Assembly (NCBI GenBank): GCA_036121365.1
Contig: JAZAFR010000007.1
Span: 186,001-250,000, forward strand
Reading direction: 5' to 3'
From: UBA7916 sp036121365
GTDB taxonomy: Bacteria; Pseudomonadota; Gammaproteobacteria; Comchoanobacterales; Comchoanobacteraceae
Length of the DNA: 64,000 nt
The notes under the pieces are model-generated. The model saw only the letters and a program-made list of their open reading frames with translations. It was not told the origin of the DNA and did no database searches. How positions within the stretch are numbered: the first letter of the stretch is position 1; the number at the start of each line of letters is the position of its first letter. A program made the position numbers and the translations under genes. Positions 17,224-24,780 of the stretch are shown here, piece by piece.

Positions 17224-17793
17224 GTGTTTGTAAAGAGTTTTTTTAATGTGGCTTCGCTATTGGTGATTGCTGGCAGTACTGGAGTGGCTTTTGCAGATTC
17301 GCATCAGAAGTCACCGTATGTTGATGCTGAGAGTTATTGTGTGGTGAATATCGGTTCCAGTAATCCAGAGAAATATGTACAACAAAAGGTGATTGATGTT
17401 CCAGATATCAAAGGTCATGTGGTTCGTATTTATGAAACAGAGCAAAAGATAAAGAATACAAAACTGTGTAATGGTGACAGTCTCATATCAAGAAGGTCAT
17501 ATTATATGGCCGACTTTATTGACCATGATGGAAGTGCTTCTGGATATTTAATTTTTAGTACAGCAAAAGGTGATTAGTTGTTCTTAAAAGTCACCGGTAA
17601 CTCCCAAAGGAAAGTAGATGAAGACTTAGCTGATGGTCAAGCCACAGGTAGAATTATCGGAGGAACAGGCGCATTAGTGGCAGCTGAAGGTGATTACCAA
17701 TCCATAACTAAGTTTAATAGAAACAAAGGTGTGATTCAGCCTATCATGAAGAAACTGCGTTATAAAATTGTAGATAAAGATGCCAAGAAGTAA
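17224..17793 (+). pseudogene. secreted-protein gene copy 2, one in-frame stop
   Basis: Tandem paralogue of the gene at 16562, again exactly 190 codons (GTG 17224 to TAA 17791–17793). It carries a different in-frame stop, TAG 17575–17577, at codon 118 where copy 1 has CGA (Arg). The signal peptide is intact (FFNVASLLVIAGSTGVAFA, then DSHQ), and Cys residues in SYCVVNI and TKLCNGDSL are kept. Either a pseudogene, or two polypeptides: an exported 117-residue part and a 71-residue distal part. The former is more likely. Confidence 0.7.
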
Positions 17794-18013
17794 GATGTTT
17801 TTTGATTGTTCAGGGAGTGGTCTTTTCATTTGTTTGAGACCATTGCATTGCTAGGTTGAGTCTGAATTTTTGATTTTGAGAATTTAGGTATTTATTTTCC
17901 ATAAGTATTCAATTTTTTCTAGATTCATTGAAGATGTTTTAATCGGTGTTTCGGTTGATGGAAATTTGAGTGAAGTTTGTTTACTCTACGGCTTTAACTT
18001 GTTAGTATGAGTG

Positions 18014-18496
18014 ATGACGATTATTTTTGGAATTGATCCAGGTTCGGTTTATACTGGATTTGGTGTATTAGAAAAAAAGGGTTCTCAGTTATTGCATGTG
18101 GACAGTGGCCGCATTTGTGCTGGGAAATCTGGTGTTGTTGATTTTTCAAAACGCCTTGTTGTTATTTTTAGAGATTTGGAGCTCTTGCTGGATCAGCATA
18201 AGCCGGATGTCATTGCAATTGAGAAAGTGTTTTCGCACATCAATGTGTCCACTGCTCTAAAATTGGGTCAAGCAAGGGGAGTTGCTTTGTGCGCATGTGA
18301 GCGTTATGCTTCTGGAATATTGCACGAGTTTAGTCCAAAGGCAGTCAAAAAAACTGTGACAGGTTTTGGTGCGGCTAAAAAAGAACAGATTCAGTATATG
18401 ATTCAGCGGTTGCTTGGGCTAAGATGTGATGTGTCTGAAGATGCAGCAGATGCTTTGGCCATTGCCATCACTTGTGCACAATCGTTGACACTATAA
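18014..18496 (+). CDS. ruvC: Holliday junction endonuclease RuvC
   Basis: Resolves Holliday junctions after RuvAB branch migration. The RNase H-like active site is visible: GIDPGS (first Asp), AIEKVF (Glu) and EDAADALAIA (two Asp). 160 residues; E. coli 173. ATG 18014 begins MTIIFGIDPG, the family's usual N-terminus; a GTG just before it is the alternative. It is followed by ruvA after 16 bases; ruvB is separated by 8.3 kb and inverted. Confidence 0.96.
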   Translation: MTIIFGIDPGSVYTGFGVLEKKGSQLLHVDSGRICAGKSGVVDFSKRLVVIFRDLELLLDQHKPDVIAIEKVFSHINVSTALKLGQARGVALCACERYASGILHEFSPKAVKKTVTGFGAAKKEQIQYMIQRLLGLRCDVSEDAADALAIAITCAQSLTL

Positions 18497-18512
18497 TTTG
18501 AAGGAGATTATC

Positions 18513-19103
18513 ATGATTGGATATTTAGAGGGTGTGGTTAAGGCATGCGATTTGGAAATTTGTTTGCTTATTTGTCATGGTGTTGGTTATGAAATCATGG
18601 TCAACAGTAAAACTTCTGCCTGCACAATGGGGCAATCTAAAATGTCTTTTTTCATTCATCATCATATCCGCGAAGATGCGCAAATGTTGTTTGGTTTTGC
18701 AACGCAAAGAGAACGTGATTTGTTTAGGGTGTTGATTCAGCTCCAAGGGGTGGGTCCTAAATTGGGTCTTGTCATTTTAGACAGTATTTCTGAGGCAGCG
18801 TTGCTTCAGGCAGTGGCAGCAAAAGATGTGGATAGATTTAAATGTGTCAAAGGAGTTGGGGCGCGTATGGCAGAGCGTTTGGTGGTGGAACTTAAGCCTA
18901 AGCTTGCTAAATGGAAGCCTTGTGCTGAATTTGATGGGCGTCAGAATGTGCCTACAGATATTGTGTCGGATGTGTTAGAGGCTTTGTCTCAGCTTGGCTA
19001 TACTTCGGGCGTTTTGATCGATAAAGTCAGCGCTTTGTTTGAGCCAGGAATGAGTAGTGATGCTTTATTGAAAAAGTCTTTACAGTCTTTGTCTAAAGTG
19101 TGA
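18513..19103 (+). CDS. ruvA: Holliday junction DNA helicase subunit RuvA
   Basis: Tetrameric junction-binding protein that loads RuvB. The OB-fold (MIGYLEGVV … GVGYEIMV), the two helix-hairpin-helix motifs (LQGVGPKLGLVIL and VKGVGARMAERLVVELK) and the C-terminal RuvB-interacting domain (DVLEALSQLGYTSG) are in order. 196 residues; E. coli 203. ATG 18513 is set by AAGGAG at 18501–18506. Confidence 0.96.
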   Translation: MIGYLEGVVKACDLEICLLICHGVGYEIMVNSKTSACTMGQSKMSFFIHHHIREDAQMLFGFATQRERDLFRVLIQLQGVGPKLGLVILDSISEAALLQAVAAKDVDRFKCVKGVGARMAERLVVELKPKLAKWKPCAEFDGRQNVPTDIVSDVLEALSQLGYTSGVLIDKVSALFEPGMSSDALLKKSLQSLSKV

Positions 19104-19271
19104 GTGGCATTTTTTTCTTGAATCTGGTTGTCTTGTTTTTTTGTTAGGTGTTGTTGTTTGCTGATGTATAGCTTTTTATGTTAATTGATTCCAAAAGAAA
19201 AAATAAATAAAATCTGAATTTTTTAGATTTATGTACTATATATCTGTAGTTCTTTATGGGGATTATATATT

Positions 19272-20141
19272 ATGTGTCGTATAGCAGCTTATATGGGTAG
19301 TGTTCCAGTTGTCTTGTCAACAGTGTTAGAAAAGCCTGAAAACTCTTTGATTCAACAAAGTATTTCTTGCCGCGAAGACAGCACCATTAAGGTCAATGCA
19401 GATGGGTTTGGTTTGGGGTGGTATAATCACGATATTTCAAAAATACCAGCGACTTTTAAGTCAACTCAGCCAGCCTGGAATGACCTGAATCTTCGTGACT
19501 TGGGTTCTTTGGTTCGTTCTAAATGCTTTCTTGCTCACATACGGGCATCCATTATTGGCCATGTTAGTCACGATAACTGCCATCCTTTCCGAATCGGCGA
19601 TTTTTTATGCGTTCATAACGGTGAGATTGATGGTTTTGCTAGAATTCGCTATCATTTGCAAAGGCTTCTGCCAAAGGAAATACTGGATCATATTCGAGGT
19701 CAGACTGATTCTGAATATGTTTTTGCATTGATGATGTATTATTATGGGCGTTCCTCTGAGAATAAATCCGTGTTGCATCGGTTGTCGATTGCATTTAATT
19801 TGGCGTTATCTCAATTGCAATGTCTGCTGGAGGCTGAAGGTGTTAATAATCATAAATCAACCATTAACCTAGTCATCACTAATGGGTACGATATGTTTGC
19901 TTCACGTTTTGGTTCTTGGCACCATTCGGCAAAAGTGAATAAATCTTTGTACTTTTTGCAAGGAGATATGCTTGATTTTTCTGAGCCTAATTTTAAGGTT
20001 CTCACTAAACGTAAGCGCCCAAAGTTCACTATGCTTGCATCAGAAAAGATTGTTCCTGATGAGTCTGCTTGGCAGATGATTCCAGCCAATCACTTTTTCT
20101 TATTAAGGCACAGTCAAAAATATGACATAGTCTCAATATAA
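19272..20141 (+). CDS. class II glutamine amidotransferase (YafJ/EgtC-like)
   Basis: An N-terminal-nucleophile amidohydrolase of 289 residues. Cys2 becomes the nucleophile after Met removal (MCRIAAYMG). Further family marks are DGFGLGWY, LAHIRAS, CHPFRIGDFLCVHNGEI and the QTDSEYVF segment. Relatives include YafJ and the gamma-glutamyl hydrolases EgtC and Dug3; no ergothioneine genes are nearby, so the substrate is open. It is preceded by GGGGATTATATATT and stands alone on the + strand. Confidence 0.88.
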   Translation: MCRIAAYMGSVPVVLSTVLEKPENSLIQQSISCREDSTIKVNADGFGLGWYNHDISKIPATFKSTQPAWNDLNLRDLGSLVRSKCFLAHIRASIIGHVSHDNCHPFRIGDFLCVHNGEIDGFARIRYHLQRLLPKEILDHIRGQTDSEYVFALMMYYYGRSSENKSVLHRLSIAFNLALSQLQCLLEAEGVNNHKSTINLVITNGYDMFASRFGSWHHSAKVNKSLYFLQGDMLDFSEPNFKVLTKRKRPKFTMLASEKIVPDESAWQMIPANHFFLLRHSQKYDIVSI

Positions 20142-20263
20142 TTTGCATTAAGTTAAGATAGATATGGATGAAAAATGTTTTCTGGTTTTTGGTATATTAG
20201 AGTGAGTTGTCTTCTCTTTGTTTCATTCGTTTTGAGGTGTTTGGTATATCGATATGTAAAGTT

Positions 20264-20596
20264 TTATTGGCTCTGTGTCTCTGTTTCTGGTGTGGCGAGG
20301 AGTATGCTTAGTTCTCCTGATTCGTGTATTTCTCTTACGATATCGCATCCACCTATGAACTCTCCATTAACATAAAGTTGTGGAATAGTTGGCCAGTTTG
20401 AGTAGCTTTTTATGCCTTGTCTTATATTTTCATCCTCGAGAACATTGATGTCTTGGAAATCGATGTTTTCACTTTTTAAAATTTGTGAAACTTGGTGTGA
20501 AAAACCGCATTGAGGAAAATCTTTTGTTCCTTTCATGAATAAAATTACTTTATTTTTTTGGATCAAGGTGTCAATTGTGTCGTGTATATTGGTCAT
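20264..20596 (-). CDS. grxD: monothiol glutaredoxin, Grx4 type
   Basis: A 110-residue CGFS glutaredoxin that binds and transfers a [2Fe-2S] cluster, usually as a complex with BolA. The active site is KGTKDFPQCGFS, with the glutathione-binding WPTIPQLYVNGEFIGGCDIV. It lies 3 bases downstream of the bolA-like gene, giving a compact iron-sulfur trafficking operon. The C-terminus (ATPETETQSQ) is slightly extended. Confidence 0.95.
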   Translation of the reverse strand: MTNIHDTIDTLIQKNKVILFMKGTKDFPQCGFSHQVSQILKSENIDFQDINVLEDENIRQGIKSYSNWPTIPQLYVNGEFIGGCDIVREIHESGELSILLATPETETQSQ

Positions 20597-20599
20597 TCT

Positions 20600-20824
20600 T
20601 TACTCCTCTGTGGCTTGTGTGGTTAACTGTAAGGCGTGGATTCTCTCTTTGAGCTCTTCTTCTAATGCTTTGTAAACTTCTCTGTGTTGTTGTAGCGTGT
20701 TGAGTTCTTTGAAATGCGGGCTTTTTACCGTAGCATGGTAGTGGATATTGTCTGCACTCTGCACCGTTACTGTTGATCCTGGTAGATGTTGTTCTATTTT
20801 TTCTTTGATTGAATCTGGTGTCAT
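20600..20824 (-). CDS. BolA/IbaG family protein
   Basis: A 74-residue BolA-fold protein. The KH-like fold is recognisable from IKEKIEQHLPGSTVTVQS and the C-terminal HFKELNTLQQHREVYKALEE, with the conserved His before R.VY. It partners with monothiol glutaredoxins in [2Fe-2S] cluster handling, and grxD follows directly in the same unit. Size and lack of the longer BolA loop fit IbaG (YrbA), so I leave the symbol blank. Confidence 0.9.
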   Translation of the reverse strand: MTPDSIKEKIEQHLPGSTVTVQSADNIHYHATVKSPHFKELNTLQQHREVYKALEEELKERIHALQLTTQATEE

Positions 20825-20855
20825 GTGTTAAGAGTCTTGCTTATTGATTTATGAC

Positions 20856-20884
20856 ATTGTAGCACTTTTTTTTCTTTTTTTGAA
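20856..20884 (-). promoter_or_regulatory. predicted promoter of bolA–grxD
   Basis: On the minus strand TACAAT (20861–20856) lies 17 bases after TTCAAA (20884–20879). It sits 32 bases before the bolA-like start codon. The -35 is weak and lies in an A/T-rich run. Confidence 0.4.
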
Positions 20885-21030
20885 GTTTTATATGAATTTT
20901 GATTTTTTTTGTACGTTTGTGAATGGGCGAAGACGGTTTTTTTTGATGGATTGTTGAATGTGTGTTTCTTTTGGTTTGTTTGGAAGGGAGGATTGGGTTG
21001 GTCTAGGGGTATTAATTGATGGATTTTGAA

Positions 21031-21456
21031 TCAGCGGTGTGGTGGTTGCTTTATGAGTGCTAAGGTTTGGCTGATTGATATGAATTTTTTACTTAACTCA
21101 TTGAAAATCTTCTTTTCTGTGTCGTTGGTGCTGGTGTTTCTTGCCGCGTGCGCGTACGATTTTTTTCCCATTGTTATGTAAAAATCAATTGAGGTGGAAT
21201 TTTGTGCAATATGAGGAAATAATCCAACTACGATTAGGCATTTGTCTCCGACTGTATGTGTTTTTTTGTGGTTTATTTGTTGTTGTAGCCATTCAATGCT
21301 TGCTGGTGTTTCATTGAATTGGACGTTTAGCATGTTCTTATCAAGCATGTCAGCAAGGTATGACTGAGCTGGTTGTGAAATATCTACCTGTGCAATGTTT
21401 ATTGCATGTGATAGAGATTTTTTCCAGATTTTGTTAGATTCTTGATTTGTTTGCAT
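21031..21456 (-). CDS. conserved-looking hypothetical protein
   Basis: A 141-residue soluble protein that I cannot name. It has an N-terminal helical part (IWKKSLSHAINIAQVDISQPAQSYL), a central CLIVVGLFPHIAQ strand-turn and FYITMGKKSYAHAA, and a Lys-rich helical end. The LIVVGLFP…FYITMGK pattern reads like a conserved fold, not random sequence. No signal peptide or membrane segment. It is divergent from icmW with 147 bases between. Confidence 0.65.
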   Translation of the reverse strand: MQTNQESNKIWKKSLSHAINIAQVDISQPAQSYLADMLDKNMLNVQFNETPASIEWLQQQINHKKTHTVGDKCLIVVGLFPHIAQNSTSIDFYITMGKKSYAHAARNTSTNDTEKKIFNELSKKFISISQTLALIKQPPHR

Positions 21457-21603
21457 GTGGTCCTATAAGCGTGTTTTCATGGTTATGTATAGTATGCTTT
21501 TTGATTTTAGTGTGAATTTTTGTTTTTTATTTTGTTTTTATCTGTGTTTGGCCATTGTGTTTTTTTTTGGGTTGGTCCATAATTGTTCTATGGGTAATAA
21601 GGT

Positions 21604-22050
21604 ATGGATGTGGCAGATATTAGTTTGAGTGGTGCGCATGACTATTGGAAGAACTTTCAAGATGATACTGTCTATCGGGTTATCGTGCTGTTGGAATCTG
21701 TTGAAAGAAATTATTATGACGGTAATGAAGCGTATGAAAAGGCCATGTCTGGTCTTGAAGATGCTTTATCAATGATGAGAAATGGCGACGATTTAACAGA
21801 TAGACAAGCTATGTTAGATGTTTTAGCATATACTAAAACGAGTCGATATTTACGAATTTTACAAGCTTTGGATGAAGTAACGCCTGGGGCTGCTTCTCGT
21901 GTGATTGCAGAAGCTGAGAAATCTGGCCGAGACAATCAGTCTGCGCAATTGTTTTTACAGAGAAATATTATTTTTGAGCGATTTAGGCTTTTGCCAAGAG
22001 TGCTAGCATCTGATCGTTTAGAGATGATTGTTTCTGCATTGGGAGAGTAA
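21604..22050 (+). CDS. icmW: type IVB secretion adaptor IcmW
   Basis: A small acidic cytoplasmic chaperone that works with IcmS (and LvgA) on the DotL coupling protein to recruit effectors into the Dot/Icm channel. It is 148 residues, the family's usual size (L. pneumophila 151). As I remember the family, IcmW carries YWxx…YRVI near the N-terminus, LRLLQA, a PGSASRV segment and RNIVFERLRLLSRV; here these read YWKNFQDDTVYRVIVLLESVE, LRILQALDEVTPGAASRVI and RNIIFERFRLLPRVL. The start is ATG 21604, preceded by GGGTAATAAGGT. It is followed after one base by a basic exported protein and two IcmX-like genes, as icmW is followed by icmX in Legionella. icmV is not next to it. Confidence 0.88.
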   Translation: MDVADISLSGAHDYWKNFQDDTVYRVIVLLESVERNYYDGNEAYEKAMSGLEDALSMMRNGDDLTDRQAMLDVLAYTKTSRYLRILQALDEVTPGAASRVIAEAEKSGRDNQSAQLFLQRNIIFERFRLLPRVLASDRLEMIVSALGE

Positions 22051-22051
22051 T

Positions 22052-22594
22052 ATGAATAAAATAATGTGTGTCCTTTATGTGTTGTTGTCAGTGTGTGTTA
22101 TGGCTGATTCGCGTTCTTGTGAGGGATTGTCACGGCTTGATAAGCTGGCATGTCAGAAGTCGGTGCATAAACAGACTGTTAATAACCGTAGAGCTGATAG
22201 GGTCATCAACACAGCTGCAGATTTAAGAAGATCGGAGAGGGTTGAATCAAGGAAGACCAAGTCGTCTGCTCGTAAAGTGGTTGATAATAAAAAAGTTAGA
22301 TTGCCTCACAACAGAAAAATGTCCAGTTCTTCATCAAATCCAGTTAAGGTTGTAAACAAGAATACAAGACAAAATGCCAGTATGACTGATTTAAAGGTTT
22401 CGAATCAGCAGGGGAAATTGAATTTGGAACAGGGTATTGATGTTTCTCGTTCAGAACTTTTAGCCAGTGACTCTGCTATGGATGCTTCAGAGACTGCAAA
22501 AATACCAGTGGTCAACTCAAATATGTTGTCTTCTCAATTGTCTTATGGTAGCGACAAGGGCGTAGGAGATGATGCATTGTATCGAATTTATTAG
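22052..22594 (+). CDS. basic exported protein of the icmW cluster
   Basis: A 180-residue protein with signal peptide (IMCVLYVLLSVCVMA, cleavage before DSRSC). The mature N-terminus has two Cys in SCEGLSRLDKLACQ, which could form a disulfide. The rest is Ser/Lys/Arg-rich, low in hydrophobic residues and probably disordered (RKTKSSARKVVDNKKVRLPH). No family recognised. GGAGAG six bases before the ATG and the 1-base gap to icmW indicate co-translation; 8 bases separate it from the IcmX-like gene. Periplasmic location next to IcmX-like proteins suggests a part of, or helper for, the Dot/Icm envelope structure. Confidence 0.72.
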   Translation: MNKIMCVLYVLLSVCVMADSRSCEGLSRLDKLACQKSVHKQTVNNRRADRVINTAADLRRSERVESRKTKSSARKVVDNKKVRLPHNRKMSSSSSNPVKVVNKNTRQNASMTDLKVSNQQGKLNLEQGIDVSRSELLASDSAMDASETAKIPVVNSNMLSSQLSYGSDKGVGDDALYRIY

Positions 22595-22602
22595 GAGTCG
22601 TT

Positions 22603-24753
22603 TTGCAGATTTTTTATTATGATGGCGCATTTGAAATGCGAAATTTATTGAAAAGTATTACGGTCTTTTGTGTTGGTTTAGTAACTTTGAATGGTTACGC
22701 AGAGAAATCGGTTCTGCCTACAGTATCCACATCAAGTATAACAGTTGCAAGTCCGGTTGATAACAGTACTTTGGCTTCAAATCAAGGTATTTTGCAGACT
22801 GGCCAAAATAGTTTGGCTCAGAACCAGTACAACATGAATGAGAATAATAAAAGTTGGTTAGCAGATGCTCTGACGGAAAAGCAAGCTGAAGAATTGCTTT
22901 TGAGTGATAGCAAGGATGTCAAGGGAGATAACCTTGTTGATCAATTGGCTTCGGTTATGAGCGCGTCAAGTGAAGTTGAATCGTCTGCTTATATGGATCA
23001 GGCAGTGTCTTTGTATCAGTCAAAGATGGAAGGAAGCACGTTTTCCCAGGCAAAGCTTGATTTGATGTCTGATACAGTGTCTTTAATTTTATCTGGAGCA
23101 GGTAACGATCTGGGCTCGGATACCTTGTGGGTTTCTGATGTTTTGGATAATGTTAAAGATCCGTCAGAACAAACACTGTCGTTGTATAATTCGGCAATTT
23201 ATCCATATGTTGCATTGTCGTCAAATAAATTAAGTTATGAAGTTTCAACTTGTGATAAAAATGTTGAAAAAGACACAGGGGCTTCTAAGGGTTATTGTAA
23301 TTTGATGAAGTCTGTTTTGTATACTCAGGCCTTGGTGGAAAGTTGTTCTGGAAGTTACATAACAACATCATCAGATAGTTCTACAGCGAGTTCGAGTACG
23401 AGTACGGCCAATCAATCCTCAACAGCTTCATCTTCTTCTGCTACTGGCCCGCAGTATGATAGTTCTTCTGGACTCCCTGATGGGCTTTCGTCTTTTGGTT
23501 GTAGTGCTGCGTATTATCAAGATACCTATAATGCTTGGAATGGTTGGAATACGACATTGAATGCCATTTTAAGTTTGCAGAAGACCTGTAAATCTTTATC
23601 TTCTGGTTCTGTGTCTTCAACATATAAATCTATGACCCAATCTATTATTGATGCATGTTCTGACTTTAATTCTGTTGTGTCATCTTATAATCCGAAAACC
23701 AATACAGATGAGAGTTCGATTGCACAAGACTTGTTGGCTGACTTGCAAACTTCAATGACCAATATTATCAAGTATAATAGGCGTTTGCTGGTTAGACAGA
23801 TTTTTGATTATAGTATGCAAGATGCGGTGAAAAAAACGCCAGATATGGCTTACTATGGTAGCTTGTACACACTCATAGGGTTTGATAGTTATGATGATAA
23901 TGCCTCTTCAAATACAGATGCGATTTCTCAAGGTTGTATCAATATGATAAAAGAAGGGAAGTATTCATTCTCAGTTGAGGTTGTAGATTCTACGCGTCAA
24001 GCCTTGGCTTCATTGCTCATTAATCAGATAGGTTCTATGTACCCCATGCGGACCGTTTTACCAGTAGTGAGTTTGCCTAAGCCTTCAGGTGCGTCTGCGG
24101 CTGTTGCAATCAATGGCCAGGTTGTTGCGCTTGATTCGAGTGGAAAGGTGATGACCACATACTCGTCGTCGTCGTCCACTGTTCCTCAAATTAGTAGCGA
24201 TGTCAGTTCTGTATCTTCTGCTCAATCCAGTATTCAGAGTGCTATGGTAGGGGCAAGTCAGCTGTTTCAAGGGCAGATGGATAGCTATCTAAAAAGTAAA
24301 ACTGCTGCCATTACGCCATTGATGGATGCTTATGCTGATCGTGCACTGGTGATAAAATTGAAAAGTGGAAGTAAGACTTGTAAGTTAACGCCATCTCAAA
24401 TTAATAAGTTTGCAGCAACCTATCGTTTAAATCCAAATGTGACTTTTGAAGATTCTAATGGTACAGGTACAACCGCAAGTTGGTCAGAGCATTTAGCAAC
24501 CTCATCTCAATCACAGGTTAGTAAAGAGATTGCCTTACTAGAGTCTCAGCGGACTTATCAAAATTATCAAGATCATGTTCAAAATGAAAAGTTGGCACTC
24601 ATAGGCACGCTGGTCCCTTTAATGAACTCAGCGAACCAGGCAATGTCTCTGAAGGCGCAGTCTATGATGTTGGATAAGATGATCAATGATTATGTTTCCG
24701 GAACGAAAACGACGAGTTCTAGCAGTTCAGCAGCATCTTCGAGTAGTGGTTAA
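22603..24753 (+). CDS. IcmX-like exported protein 1
   Basis: A 716-residue exported protein (hydrophobic segment LLKSITVFCVGLVTLNGYA, cleavage before EKS). It is Ser/Thr/Asn/Gln-rich with poly-Ser stretches near residues 240–290, 520–550 and at the C-terminus. Gene order icmW–icmX and the C-terminal pattern W(S)EHLA…VSKEIALLESQRTYQNYQDH…EKLALIGTLVPLM resemble, from memory, Legionella IcmX, a periplasmic/secreted Dot/Icm protein; it is much longer than that protein (~470). TTG 22603 has AGGAG five bases upstream; ATG 22636 lacks a site but starts cleanly at the signal peptide. The IcmX call is by inference. Confidence 0.65.
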   Translation: MQIFYYDGAFEMRNLLKSITVFCVGLVTLNGYAEKSVLPTVSTSSITVASPVDNSTLASNQGILQTGQNSLAQNQYNMNENNKSWLADALTEKQAEELLLSDSKDVKGDNLVDQLASVMSASSEVESSAYMDQAVSLYQSKMEGSTFSQAKLDLMSDTVSLILSGAGNDLGSDTLWVSDVLDNVKDPSEQTLSLYNSAIYPYVALSSNKLSYEVSTCDKNVEKDTGASKGYCNLMKSVLYTQALVESCSGSYITTSSDSSTASSSTSTANQSSTASSSSATGPQYDSSSGLPDGLSSFGCSAAYYQDTYNAWNGWNTTLNAILSLQKTCKSLSSGSVSSTYKSMTQSIIDACSDFNSVVSSYNPKTNTDESSIAQDLLADLQTSMTNIIKYNRRLLVRQIFDYSMQDAVKKTPDMAYYGSLYTLIGFDSYDDNASSNTDAISQGCINMIKEGKYSFSVEVVDSTRQALASLLINQIGSMYPMRTVLPVVSLPKPSGASAAVAINGQVVALDSSGKVMTTYSSSSSTVPQISSDVSSVSSAQSSIQSAMVGASQLFQGQMDSYLKSKTAAITPLMDAYADRALVIKLKSGSKTCKLTPSQINKFAATYRLNPNVTFEDSNGTGTTASWSEHLATSSQSQVSKEIALLESQRTYQNYQDHVQNEKLALIGTLVPLMNSANQAMSLKAQSMMLDKMINDYVSGTKTTSSSSSAASSSSG

Positions 24754-24780
24754 TGGGGTAATCTATACTATGGGTTTTGC

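Larger units (their letters stand above)
16562..17885 (+). repeat. tandem direct duplication, 662-bp period
   Basis: Two diverged copies (16562–17223 and 17224–17885) cover each secreted-protein gene plus about 92 bases downstream (both contain a GTGGTCTTTT segment and TAGGTTGAG…). The duplicated length is the same in both, with substitutions but no visible indels in the coding part, so the duplication is old enough to diverge yet was held in frame. Confidence 0.75.
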
